A DNA stretch of 64,000 nucleotides from the NCBI GenBank assembly GCA_014529385.2, contig CM043960.1, positions 125,343,043 to 125,407,042 of the forward strand, written 5' to 3'. Origin of the DNA: Adiantum capillus-veneris. Its lineage: Eukaryota; Streptophyta; Polypodiopsida; Polypodiales; Pteridaceae. Positions within the stretch are counted from its first letter, which is position 1; the number at the start of each line of letters is the position of its first letter. Below the pieces are notes generated by a model. The model worked only from the letters and a program-made list of their open reading frames with translations, was not told the origin of the DNA and searched no databases. Below, in pieces: positions 34,601 through 46,200 of the stretch. A program made the position numbers and the translations under genes.

Positions 34601-35952
34601 TTGACTACAAGTCCAAGTCTAGCAAGTGCGGATACAGACAATAGATTCTTCTTGATCCCAGGTACATAAAGTGCATCAACAAGTGTGAAGGAACTGCCAT
34701 TAGCAGCAGTGAGCACAATCTTTCCAACTCCCTGAACTGGATAAGAGGCGTTGTTGGCACAAGTGACTGAATTCCCATGAGGGACAGACTCAAGAGAGGT
34801 AAACAATTCACGATGTGAGGTAATGTGCTTTGTAGCACCACTGTCGAAATACCACACATGTGAATCTGCAGCAACTGACAAGCATGCATCATGGACAGCA
34901 GGATTGTAAGTGCACTCTGCGCTAAAAGCCCATTCTGCATCAACATCAGCATCAAAATCTCCTTTCACAGAAGACTCAACAATGGCTGCATTTGTAGTGG
35001 AACCAGCATTTGCAGTGGAACCACCCTCTTTCTTCTTAGCCTCTTTGGCCTTCAACTTAGGACACGACTTGATCAAGTGATCATTGGCTTTACAATAATG
35101 GCAACGCATCTTCTTTTTGCCCTTATCACCAGAATTTCCAGACGAAGTGCTGCCAGCAGAAGCATTAGGAACAGAATTTTTGCCACTCACAGCAGAACCA
35201 TAAGAAGTGGCTGCATTACTGTTACCACCCTTTCTTTGAGAAGCAATAAAAGCCTGCCCAACTGCACGCTGCCTAGTCCTGTTTTTTCTAGAAAGTGACT
35301 CTTGCAACAGCAATGTGCATAATGCATCAAACTTGACAACTTCAGGATTTCCTTGGGTCATCAGTCTCCAAGTACTAGCAAAAGTCTGGTAGGAATCTGG
35401 TAAGGCATCAAGAACAGTCTGCACAAGGGAACTGTCAGAAATGACTTCACCTGCAGAAATGAGTTGCTCATTGATATCCTTGACACTAGCAAGGAAAGTG
35501 TCCATATCATCTTCCTCATGCATAATCTTCGACTCTAGCTCTTTACGCAGCAAAGCAATTTTAGCCTCATTGCGGCTTGCATAAAGACCTGCTAGAATAT
35601 CCCAAGCCTGTTTTGCAGATTTTGCTGAACGGATGTGAGGAATAATGGTGCGCTTCACAGACAACGCAATCAATGCATGAGCCTGCGCATCCTTAACATC
35701 CCAACGAGCTTGTTCTGCTGTAGGCAAAACAACTCTAACAGCTACAATCCTTGCAGCAAGACCTGCAACATCCTCAATATCGCCTACATCTTCAGAACCA
35801 GGACGTACATCAATGCCCTGCACAATGTTCCAGACACCTTTTGACACAAGAACGTGTTGCATCATATAAGCCCACATAGGGTAGTTGTCCCCATCCAACC
35901 TGTCCTCAGCAGCAAACATCTTGAACACATCTGTGTTGTTGTTGTCAGCCAT
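31666..35952 (-). CDS. Copia Gag-Pol polyprotein (1428 aa, intact)
   Basis: The start is ATG 35950-35952 in ACCATGG context (MADNNNTDVF); an in-frame ATG 60 bases upstream has poorer context. Domains: copia gag about 15-230; CCHC knuckle Cys284-Cys297; protease Asp370-Ser-Gly; HHCC zinc region His508, His513, Cys542, Cys545. The integrase triad is Asp573, Asp636 and Glu672 with a DX35E spacing. RT spans about 944-1185 with YVDD at 1111-1114. RNase H has Asp1277/1279, Glu1318, Asp1354 and Asp1399. The length and order fit an autonomous Ty1/copia element. The cleaved products would assemble cytoplasmic particles, copy the RNA and integrate the cDNA. Against E2, the integrase block reads QQNGITE instead of QQNGVAE. 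Confidence 0.96.
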   Translation of the reverse strand: MADNNNTDVFKMFAAEDRLDGDNYPMWAYMMQHVLVSKGVWNIVQGIDVRPGSEDVGDIEDVAGLAARIVAVRVVLPTAEQARWDVKDAQAHALIALSVKRTIIPHIRSAKSAKQAWDILAGLYASRNEAKIALLRKELESKIMHEEDDMDTFLASVKDINEQLISAGEVISDSSLVQTVLDALPDSYQTFASTWRLMTQGNPEVVKFDALCTLLLQESLSRKNRTRQRAVGQAFIASQRKGGNSNAATSYGSAVSGKNSVPNASAGSTSSGNSGDKGKKKMRCHYCKANDHLIKSCPKLKAKEAKKKEGGSTANAGSTTNAAIVESSVKGDFDADVDAEWAFSAECTYNPAVHDACLSVAADSHVWYFDSGATKHITSHRELFTSLESVPHGNSVTCANNASYPVQGVGKIVLTAANGSSFTLVDALYVPGIKKNLLSVSALARLGLVVKFVDDRCTVHDLSFGDEIVASGLLCRGLYKLTLYDKCGQNFANAVADSRAISDAKLWHARFGHLNFASLLRLQKSDMVASLPPLEAPIKHVCEGCILGKMQRSKFPKDGSVRATCRLQLVHSDVCGPMQTPSLGNYLYFVTFIDDYSRHAWVFPLKAKSEVFMCFKQFLAMAENVSKCTMGTLRSDRGGEYMSHEFNAFLASRGIKHQCTVPYTPQQNGITERKNRSLTEMARCMVKSQALPHSFWLEAIMCATYVLNRCPTKALQSITPYEAWHDRKPSIEHMRVFGCLAYALVPQVQRRKLDDKAVKCIFVGYSAESKGYRLYHPQTKRILVSRDVVFVEDSVQPLLSCTRDSNVSSQDIYDTLLPLFSGGNTNVSSNEANVQPMGVSENVLEQPITDADVHDVLDEERAENEQARGMPKWLVHTLRDSKLDAPLSSRTRSGSRHASYASDCYALAVSSLHDVQEPLSFDEAQNSENWIAAMKSEYDALIENDTWTLCDLPPGKKAIGTKWVYKLKRKPDGEIDRHKARLVAKGYAQQKGIDYEETFAPTCRMTTVRFLCALAAHFGWDVHQSDIVTAFLNGDIFEEVYVTQPRGFVIKGQEDKVCKCKKALYGLKQSPRAWYEKADTHLVKRGFRNSPTESTLYVKREDDVFLIVVLYVDDLLITGPNERHIAEFKADLNATFKMKDLGLLHHYLGIQFKQCDGGIALCQKSYIETLLCKFGLEDCKPIATPMETGLKLSLHDAGDPADVTLYQTAVGCLIYVCNTRPDIQFAVSQVSRFMHSPGSKHWQAVKRIFRYLSGTLHLGLFYPKGGSLPPDLHAFSDSDWAGCFDTRVSTSGFCFMLGSSCISWLSKKQPTVATSSCEAEYRAVFTATVECVWLRRLMADLGVGQDTANTIYTDSQSALAVARNPVFHARTKHIEVHYHYVRERLSAGEISLAYVPTQDNLADLFTKALSREKLEAFRKALGLLPFVD

Positions 35953-36300
35953 GGTAAATGCTGCACCTGATGTGAAAACTGCCCAAAAATAGGAGAAATG
36001 GAGCGGGAACAACTTGTGCTATATAGCACAAACCGTAGAAGACTATAAGGCACCTGTTATGCAGAAAACGGCACTGACAGAAAATCTGCACAAAATGACG
36101 AAATAACCTGTGCAGTACTGCCCGTAGTGGAAACGGAGGCCGAAATGAGCCCAAATCAAAATTCTGAGCAGACCGAGCTCTTCGAGCTCACACAAAATAT
36201 TTGTCGACCTGCGAACACTTGCCAAAGCTCACTGAAATCGGAGAAAATGAGTAGGCGTGTGCTGGTGCAGCTGGCGACTAAGCCCGGGAGGACGTGACCT

Positions 36301-36312
36301 GCTCTGATACCA
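36301..36312 (-). other. E3 primer binding site (initiator tRNA-Met type)
   Basis: TGGTATCAGAGC on the minus strand, two bases inside the 5' LTR. Confidence 0.92.
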
Positions 36313-36314
36313 AT

Positions 36315-36541
36315 TGTTGGAATTAGGGTTGCAGAGAAACACACACAGCTTGGAGAAGACGAAGGAAGCTCAAGGCACACAATAGAGAGTGTATTCCTTA
36401 GTGTGCAATGGAAAGATAGATAGCCCTAGAGTGATGGGCGTATATACAATGCACGGGGGAAAAAACCTCCTAAAGAGGGAAAAAATGCCCCGGCGGTCCT
36501 AGTGTGTTCACACACATCACTACCACATGTATATGGTAACA
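36315..36541 (-). repeat. E3 5' LTR
   Basis: 227 bp, identical by eye to 31364-31590, followed by the gtatc duplication at 36542-36546. Confidence 0.97.
36441..36446 (-). promoter_or_regulatory. E3 5' LTR TATA-like element
   Basis: TATATA about 95 bp from the LTR start on the minus strand, in the same place as in E2. Confidence 0.5.
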
Positions 36542-39500
36542 GTATCTTGTATGACCTAGGTGTATGTGTGGGTAAAGTCTAGTCAAAATCTGGCACTGAG
36601 GTACATCGATCGCGATCGTAGTTTGGAGCCCAAATTGGATGAAACTTCACCAGCTTGTTCACTAGGCTATTTAAAGACTACCCGCCAAATCTTTTTGAAT
36701 TTTGACTCAAAAAAGTCAAGAATTTACAGTTTCTTGGTCTGAAGTGCCTGATTTCCTGAATCTGTCAATTTGACTTGATTTTGGTGTTTGTTTTGGGATT
36801 TGAAAGTTGTCTGGGGTTGTCCTTTGTAGAGGCTATCCCTCTGTACGGTTTCTTCCCAGTTTTGATGTGTTTTGGTCCACTGAAAGTCAATTTCTATGCC
36901 AGTTTAGCAGTTTTTGATTTGGATCTGTATTCAGTGGTTTTGACCAATTTTTTGAGGTTTCTGGCTCTAGGTCCTTTCGACTTTTATGTTTGTATACACC
37001 TGAGGATCCCACAGATGAAATCTAGTCAAAATCTGGCACTTAGGTACACCGATCGCGATCGTAGTTCTGAGCCCAAACTAGACCAAATTTGGCATGCTTG
37101 TAGACACTGATGTTTCAAGGCTATCCCCAAGTCTTTTTTCATTTGGATCACCAAAAGTCAAGATTTTACAGTTTTTGGGTCTATCAGTCTAGGTGTGTGC
37201 TATTGCCCACAAGCTTTCTTCCTAGCTATACCTAACAAAACAATTTGGAGTTGCCTATCAAAAGTTAGGGCACTTTTAGTGAACTGCACTTGAACAGCAC
37301 TCAAAACAGTCTCAAGACCAGAAAAGAGGAACTTTTGTGCTTGTATCTTGGCCTCCAGAGGGTATTTTTAGCTCAAACTTGAGATTTGGGATGTACTCAA
37401 GTAGTTTTACAAACTTATGAAATCAGATACCCCCACTGTGTAGAGGTACACCGATCGCGATCGTTGACCCCATGTCACAGATTTTGAAGATATTTGCACA
37501 GTATCTAGCCCTTGATGTCCTGATACCAAGTGTCTTTGTATTTTTGAATTTGGAGATGTTTTGACCAATAAAAACCCAAATCTCAGGTGGTTTTGTGGTT
37601 ATTGGCCTGATTGTGTAACTGGGACTTTTGATCACTTTCTTTTGCTTTTTTGACCTTGCTCCTTTTGGAAAATATGTTGCACTAGATGTCAACTACCTAC
37701 TCATAATTTTTCAATCCAAAATGTCACTTAGGTACACCAATCGCGATCGTAGTTTCAGCTCCTTTTTGCATGAAATTTTAGGAGTTGATAGACATGGGTA
37801 TGATTAGTCTATTCCCAAACCCACTTTGCATTTGGATCACAAAAACTTGAATTTTCTCAAAATTTTGGTATGAAGGATCAGTGATCAGTGTTTGCCCTAT
37901 TTGAAAACTATCTTTTGGTTTTTTGACCCTGGTTCTTTTGAGAAAGTTGTTTGTCTAGTTATCAGCTACCTACTCACCAAGTTTCAACTCAAAATGTCAA
38001 TATGGTACACCCATCACGATGGTAGTTTTGAGCCCAAATTGGATGAAACTTGTGGATATGGTAAACAATGATGTGTACAGTCTACTCCCCAAATCTTTTT
38101 GAATTTGGACAAGAAAAAGTCAAGTTTTTACCAGATCTTGGTCTGCTACAGTGGTTTTCTGTTTGTCTGCTATTTTTGGCTATTTTGGTCACTTTTTTAA
38201 ATTTTGAAAACTCCTGGTATCTTGTATGACCTAGGTGTATGTGTGGGTAAAGTCTAGTCAAAATCTGGCATTGAGGTACATCGATCGCGATCGTAGTTTG
38301 GAGCCCAAATTGGATGAAACTTCACCAGCTTGTTCACTAGGCTATTTAAAGACTACCCGCCAAATCTTTTTGAATTTTGACTCAAAAAAGTCAAGAATTT
38401 ACAGTTTCTTGGTCTGAAGTGCTTGATTTCCTGTATCTGTCAATTTGACTTGATTTTGGTGTTTGTTTTGGGATTTGAAAGCTGTCTGGGGTTGTTCTGT
38501 GTAGAGGCTATCCCTCTATATGGTTTCTTCCCAATTTTGATGTGTTTTGGTCTACTGAAAGGCAATTTCTATGCCAGTTTAGCAGTTTTTGATTTGGATC
38601 TGTATTCAGTGGTTTTGACCAGTTTTTTGAGGTTGCTGGCTCTAGGTCCATTAGACTTTTATGTTTGTATACACCTGAGGATCCCACATATGAAATTTAG
38701 TCAAAATCTGGCACTTAGGTACACCGATCGCGATCGTAGTTCTGAGCCCAAACTAGACCAAATTTGGCATGCTTGTAGACACTGATGTTTCAAGGCTATC
38801 CCCAAGTCTTTTTGCATTTGGATCACCAAAAGTCAAGATTTTACAGTTTTTGGGTCTATCTGTCTAGGTGTGTGCTATTGCCCACAAGCTTTCTTCCTAG
38901 CTATACCTAACAAAACAATTTGGAGTTGCCTATCAAAAGTTAGGGCACTTTTAGTGAACTGCACTTTAAACAGCACTCAAAACAGTCTCAGGACCAGAAC
39001 ACAGGAACTTTTGTGCTTGTATCTTGGCCTCCAGAGGGTATTTTTAGCTCAAACTTGAGATTTGGGATGTACGCAAGTAGTTTTACAAACTTATGAAATC
39101 AGATACCCCCACTGTGTAGAGGTACACCCATCGCGATCGTTGACCCCATGTCACAGATTTTGAAGAGTTTTGCACAGTAGCTAGCCCTTGATGTCCTGAT
39201 ACCAAGTGTCTTTGTATTTTTGAATTTGGAGATGTTTTGACCAATAAAAACCCAAATCTCAAGTGGTTTTGTGGTTATTGGCCTGATTGTGTAACTGGGA
39301 CTTTTGATCACTTTCTTTTGCTTTTTTGACCTTGCTCCTTTTGGAAAATATGTTGCACTAGATGTCAACTACCTACTCATAAATTTTCAATCCAAAATGT
39401 CACTTAGGTACACCGATCGCGATCGTAGTTTCAGCTCCTTTTTGCATGAAATTTTAGGAGTTGATAGACATGGGTATGATTAGTCTATTCCCAAACCCAC

Positions 39501-42334
39501 TTTGCATTTGGATCACAAAAACTTGAATTTTCTCAAAATTTTGGTATGAAGGATCAGTGATCAGTGTTTGCCCTATTTGACAACTGTCTTTTGGTTTCTT
39601 GACCCTGGTTCTTTTGAGAAAGTTGTTTGTCTAGTGATCAGCTACCTACTCACGAAGTCTCAACTCAAAATGTCAATATGGTACACCCATCGCGATCGTA
39701 GTTTTGAGCCCAAATTGGATGAAACTTATGGATATGGTAGACAATTATGTGTATAGTCTACTCCCCAAATCTTTTTGAATTTGGACAAGAAAAAGTCAAG
39801 TTTTTACCAGATCTTGGTCTGCTACAGTGGTTTTCTGTCTGTCTGCTATTTTTGGCTATTTTGGTCACTTTTTTGAATTTTGAAAACTCCTAGTATCTTA
39901 TATAACCTAGTTGTATGTGTGGGTAAAGTCTGGTCAAAATCTGGCACTGAGGTACACCGATCGCGATTGTAGTTTGGAGCCCAAATTGGATGAAACTTCA
40001 CCAGCTTGTTCGGCTATTTTAAGACTACCTGCCAAATCTTTTTGAATTTGCACTCAAAAAAGTCAAGAATTTACAGTTTCTTGGTCTGAAGTGCCTAATT
40101 TCTTGAATTTGTCAATTTGACTTGATTTTGGTGTTTGTTTTGGGATTGGAAAGCTGTCTGTGGTTGTCCTGTGTAGAGGCTATCCCTCTGTATGGTTTCT
40201 TCCCAGTTTTGATGTGTTTTGGTCTACTGAAAGTCAATTTCTATGCCAGTTTAGCAGTTTTTGATTTGGATCTGTATTCAGTGGTTTTTATCAGTTTTTT
40301 GAGGTTTCTTGCTCTAGGTCCTTTAGTCTTTTATGTTGTATACACCTGAGGATCCCACAGATGAAATCTGGTCAAAATCTGGCACTTAGGTACACCGATC
40401 GCGATCGTAGTTCTGAGCCCAAATTAGACCAAATTTGGCATGCTTGTAGACACTCATGTTTCAAGTCTATCCCTCAAGTCTTTTCGCATTTAGATCACCA
40501 AAAGTCAAGATTTTATAGTTTTTGGGTCTGTCAGTCTAGGTGTGTGCTATTGCCCACAAGCTTTCTTCCTAGCTATACCTAACAAAACAATTTGGAGTTG
40601 CCTATCAAAAGTTAGAGCACTTTTAGTGAACTGCACTTGAAACAGCACTCAAAACAGTCTCAGGACCAGAACACAGGAACTTTTGTGCTTGTATCTTGGC
40701 CTCTAGAGGGTATTTTTAGCTCAAACTTGAGATTTGGGATGTACTCAAGTAGTTTTACAAACTTATGAAATCAGATACCCCCACTGTGTAGAGGTACACC
40801 GATCGCGATCGTTGACCCCATGTCACAGATTTTGAATATTTTTGCATAGTAGCTAGCCCTTGATGTCCTGATACCAAGTGTCTTTGTATTTTTGAATTTG
40901 GAGATGTTTTGACCAATAAAAACCTAGATCCCAGGTGGTTTTGTGGTTATTGGCGTGATTGTGTAACTGGGACTTTTGACCACTTTCTTTTGCATTTTTG
41001 ACCTTGCTCCTTTTGGAAAATATGTTGCACTAGATGTCAACTACCTACTCATAAATTTTCAATCCAAAATGTCACTTAGGTACACCGATCGCGATCGTAG
41101 TCTCGGATCCTTTTTGCATGAAATTTTAGGAATTGATACACGTGGGTATGATTAGTCTATTCCCAAACCCACTTTGCATTTGGATCACAAAAACTTGAAT
41201 TTTCTCAAAATTTTCGTATGAAGGATCAGTGATCAGTGTTTGCCCTATTTGACAACTGTCTTTTGTTTTTTTGACCTTGGTTCTTTTGAGAAAGTTGTTT
41301 GTTTAGTTATCAACTACCTACTCACCAAGTCTCAACTCAAAATGTCAATATGGTACACCCATCGCGATCGTAGTTTAGAGCCCAAATTGGATGAAACTTG
41401 TGGATATGGTAGACAATGATGTGTACAGTCTACTTCCCAAATCTTTTTGAATTTGGACAAGAAAAAGTCAAGTTTTTACCAGATCTTGGTCTGCTACAGT
41501 GGTTTTCTGTCTGTCTGCTTTTTGGCTATTTTGGTCACTTTTTTGAATTTTGAAAACTCCTAGTATCTTGTATGACCTAGGTGTATGTGTGGGTAAAGTC
41601 TGGGCAAAATCTGGCACTGAGGTACATCGATCGCGATCGTAGTTTGGAGCCCAAATTGGATGAAACTTCACCAGCTTGTTCACTAGGCTATTTAAAGACT
41701 ACCCGCCAAATCTTTTTGAATTTTGACTCAAAAAAGTCAAGAATTTACAGTTTCTTGGTCTGAAGTGCCTGATTTCCTGAATCTGTCAATTTGACTTGAT
41801 TTTGGTGTTTGTTTTGGGATTTGAAAGTTGTTTGGGGTTGTCCTGTGTAGAGGCTATCCCTCTGTACGGTTTCTTCCCAGTTTTGATGTGTTTTGGTCCA
41901 CTGAAAGTCAATTTCTATGCCGGTTTAGCAGTTTTTGATATGGATCTGTATTCAGTGGTTTTGACCAGTTTTTTGAGGTTTCTGGCTCTAGGTCCTTTCG
42001 ACTTTTATGTTTGTATACAACTGAGGATCCCACAGATGAAATCTAGTCAAAATCTAGCACTTAGGTACACCGATCGCAATCGTAGTTCTGAGCTCAAATT
42101 AGACCAAATTTGGCATGCTTGTAGACACTGATGTTTCAAGGCTATCCCCAAGTCTTTTTGCATTTGGATCACCAAAAGTCAAGATTTTACAGTTTTTGGG
42201 TCTATCATTCTAAGTGTGTGCTATTGCCCACAAGCTTTCTTCCTAGCTATACATAACAAAACAATTTGGAGTTGCCTATCAAAAGTTAGGGCTTTTTTAG
42301 TGAACTGCACTTTAAACAGCCCTCAAAACAGTCT

Positions 42335-43216
42335 CAGGACCAGAACACAGGAACTTTTGTGCTTGTATCTTGGCCTGCTACAGTGGTTTTTTGTCTGTCT
42401 GCTATTTTTGGCTATTTTGGTCACTTTTTTGAATTTTGAAAACTCCTAGTATCTTATATAACCTAGGTGTATGTGTGGGTAAAGTCTGGTCAAAATCTGG
42501 CACTGAGGTACACCGATCGCGATTGTAGTTTGGAGCCCAAATTGGATGAAACTTCACCAGCTTGTTCGGCTATTTTAAGACTACCTGCCAAATCTTTTTG
42601 AATTTGGACTCAAAAAAGTCAAGAATTTATGGTTTCTTGGTCTGAAGTGCCCGATTTCTTGAATTTGTCAATTTGACTTCATTTTGGTGTTTGTTTTGGG
42701 ATTGGAAAGCTGTCTGCGGTTGTCCTGTGTAGAGGCTATCCCTCTGTATGGTTTCTTCCCAGTTTTGATGTGTTTTGGTCTACTGAAAGTCAATTTCTAT
42801 GCCAGTTTAGCAGTTTTTTATTTGGATCTGTATTCAGTGGTTTTGACCAGTTTTTTGAGGTTTCTTGCTCTAGGTCCTTTAGACTTTTATGTTGTATACA
42901 CCTAAGGATCCCACAGATGAAATCTGGTCAAAATCTGGCACTTAGGTACACCGATCGCGATCGTAGTTCTGAGCCCAAATTAGACCAAATTTGTCATGCT
43001 TGTAGACACTGATGTTTCAAGTCTATCCCTCAAGTCTTTTCGCATTTGGATCACCAAAAGTCAAGATTTGATAGTTTTTGGGTATGTCAGTCTAGGTGTG
43101 TGCTATTGCCCACAAGCTTTCTTCCTAGCTATACCTAACAAAACAATTTGGAGTTGCCTATCAAAAGTTAGAGCACTTTTAGTGAACTGCACTTGAAACA
43201 GCACTCAAAACAGTCT
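42335..43216. repeat. Shortened array unit with internal deletion
   Basis: After 'cttggcct' the sequence jumps directly to 'gctacagtgg', losing the first three subunits (about 790 bp). The breakpoints share the near-identical phrases 'cttggcct' and 'cttggtct'. Confidence 0.85.
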
Positions 43217-46200
43217 CAGGACCAGAACACAGGAACTTTTGTGCTTGTATCTTGGCCTCCAGAGGGTATTTTTAGCTCAAACTTGAGATTTGGGATGTAC
43301 TCAAGTAGTTTTACAAACTTATGAAATCAGATATCCCCACTGTGTAGAGGTACACCGATCGCGATCGTTGACCCCATGTCACAGATTTTGAAGAGTTTTG
43401 CACAGTAGCTAGCCCTTGATGTCCTGATACCAAGTGTATTTGTATTTTTGAATTTGGAGATGTTTTGACCAATAAAAACCCAAATGCCAGGTGGTTTTGT
43501 GGTTATTGGCCGGATTGTGTAACTGGGACTTTTGATCACTTTCTTTTGCTTTTTTGACCTTGCTCCTTTTGGAAAATATGTTGCACTAGATGTCAACTAC
43601 CGACTCATAAATTTTCAATCCAAAATGTCACTTAGGTACACCGATTGGGATCGTAGTTTCAGCTCCTTTTTGCATGAAATTTTAGGAGTTGATAGACATG
43701 GGTATAATTAGTCTATTCCCAAACCCATTTTGCATTTGGATCACAAAAACTTGCATTTTCTCAAAATTTTGGTATGAAGGATCAGTGATCAGTGTTTGCC
43801 CTATTTGACAACTGTCTTTTGGTTTTTTGACCCTGGTTCTTTTGAGAAAGTTGTTTGTCTAGTTATCAGCTACCTACTCACCAAGTCTCAACTCAAAATG
43901 TCAATATGGTACACCCATGGCGATGGTAGTTTTGAGCCCAAATTGGATGAAACTTGTGGATATGGTAGACAATGATGTGTACAATCTACTCCCCAAATCT
44001 TTTTGAATTTGGACAAGAAAAAGTCAAGTTTTTACCAGATCTTGGTCTGCTACAGTGGTTTTCTGTCTGTCTGCTATTTTTGGCTATTTTGGTCACTTTT
44101 TTGAATTTTGAAAACTCCTGGTATCTTATATAACCTAGGTGTATGTGTGGGTAAAGTCTGGTCAAAATCTGGCACTGAGGTACACCGATCGCGATAGTAG
44201 TTTGGAGCCCACATTGGATGAAAATTCACCAACTTGTTCGGCTATTTTAAGACTACCTGCCAAATCTTTTTGAATTTTGACTCAAAAATGTCAAGAAGTT
44301 ACAGTTTCTTGGTCTGAAGTGCCTGATTTCTTGAATTTGTGAATTTGACTTGATTTTGGTGTTTGTTTTGGGATTGGAAAGCTGTCTGGGGTTGTCCTGT
44401 GTAGAGGCTATCCCTCTGTATGGTTTCTTCCCAGTTTTCATGTGTTTTGGTCTACTGAAAGTCAATTTCTATGCCAGTTTAGCAACTTTTGATTTGGATC
44501 TGTATTCATTGGTTTTGACCAGTTTTCTGAGGTTTCTGGCTCTAGGTCCTTTAGACTTTTATGTTTGTATACACCTGAGGATCCCACATATGAAATCTAG
44601 TCAAAATTCTGCACTTAGGTACACCGATCGCAATCGTAGTTCTGAGCCCAAATTATACCAAATTTGGCATGCTTGTAGACACTGATGTTGCAAGGCTATC
44701 CCCCATGTCTTTTTGCATTTGGATCACCAAAATTCAAGATTTTACAGTTTTTGGGTCTGTCAGTCTAGGTGTGTGCTATTTCCCACAAGTTTTCTTCCTA
44801 GCTATACCTAACAAAACAATTTGGAGTTGCCTATCAAAAGTTAGAGCACTTTTAGTGAACTGCACTTGAAACAGCACTCAAAACAGTCTCAGGACCAGAA
44901 CACAGGAACTTTTGTGCTTGTATCTTGGCCTCCAGAGGGTATTTTTAGCTCAAACTTGAGATTTGGGATGTACTCAAGTAGTTTTACAAACTTATGAAAT
45001 CAGATACCCCCACTGTGTAGAGGTACACCGATCGCGATCGTTGACCCCATGTCACAGATTTTGAAGATTTTTGCACAGTAGCTAGCCCTTGATGTCCTGA
45101 TACCAAGTGTATTTGTATTTTTGAATTTGGAGATGTTTTGACCAATAAAAACCCAAATGCCAGGTGGTTTTGTGGTTATTGGCCGGATTGTGTAACTGGG
45201 ACTTTTGACCACTTTCTTTTGCTTTTTTGACCTTGCTCCTTTTGGAAAATATGTTGCACTAGATGTCAACTACCTATTCATAAATTTTCAATCCAAAATG
45301 TCACTTAGGTACACCGATTGGGATCGTAGTTTCAGCTCCTTTTTGCATGAAATTTTAGGAGTTGATAGACATGGGTATGATTAGTCTATTCCCAAACCCA
45401 TTTTGCATTTGGATCACAAAAACTTGAATTTTCTCAAAATTTTGGTATGAAGGATCAGTGATCAGTGTTTGCCCTATTTGACAACTGTCTTTTGGTTTTT
45501 TGACCCTGGTTCTTTTGAGAAAGTTGTTTGTCTAGTTATCAGCTACCTACTCACCAAGTCTCAACTGAAAATGTCAATATGGTACACCCATGGCGATCGT
45601 AGTTTTGAGCCCAAATTTGATGAAACTTGTGAATATGGTAGATAATGATGTGTACACTCTACTCCCCAAATCTTTTTGAATTTGGACAAGAAAAAGTCAA
45701 GTTTTTACCTGATCTTGGTCTGCTACAGTGGTTTTCTGTCTGTCTGCTATTTTTGGCTATTTTGGTCACTTTTTTGAATTTTGAAAACTCCTGGTATCTT
45801 ATATAACCTAGGTGTATGTGTGGGTAAAGTCTGGTCAAAATCTGGCACTGAGGTACACCGATCGCGATAGTAGTTTGGAGCCCACATTGGATGAAAATTC
45901 ACCAACTTGTTCGGCTATTTTAAGACTACCTGCCAAATCTTTTTGAATTTTGACTCAAAAATGTCAAGAAGTTACAGTTTCTTGGTCTGAAGTGCCTGAT
46001 TTCTTGAATTTGTCAATTTGACTTGATTTTGGTGTTTGTTTTGGGATTGGAAAGCTGTCTGGGGTTGTCCTGTGTAGAGGCTATCCCTCTGTATGGTTTC
46101 TTCCCAGTTTTCATGTGTTTTGGTCTACTGAAAGTCAATTTCTATGCCAGTTTAGCAACTTTTGATTTGGATCTGTATTCATTGGTTTTGACCAGTTTTT

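Larger units (their letters stand above)
31364..36541 (-). mobile_element. E3: intact, young Ty1/copia element
   Basis: LTRs 31364-31590 and 36315-36541 (227 bp) are identical by eye. The target duplication is gtatc (31359-31363, 36542-36546). The unfilled target, ctcctggtatcttgtatgac, is seen in the neighbouring array units (for example near 38212). The primer site is at 36301-36312 and the polypurine tract at 31591-31600. A single uninterrupted frame covers Gag to RNase H. By sequence it has everything needed for autonomous movement. Confidence 0.97.
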
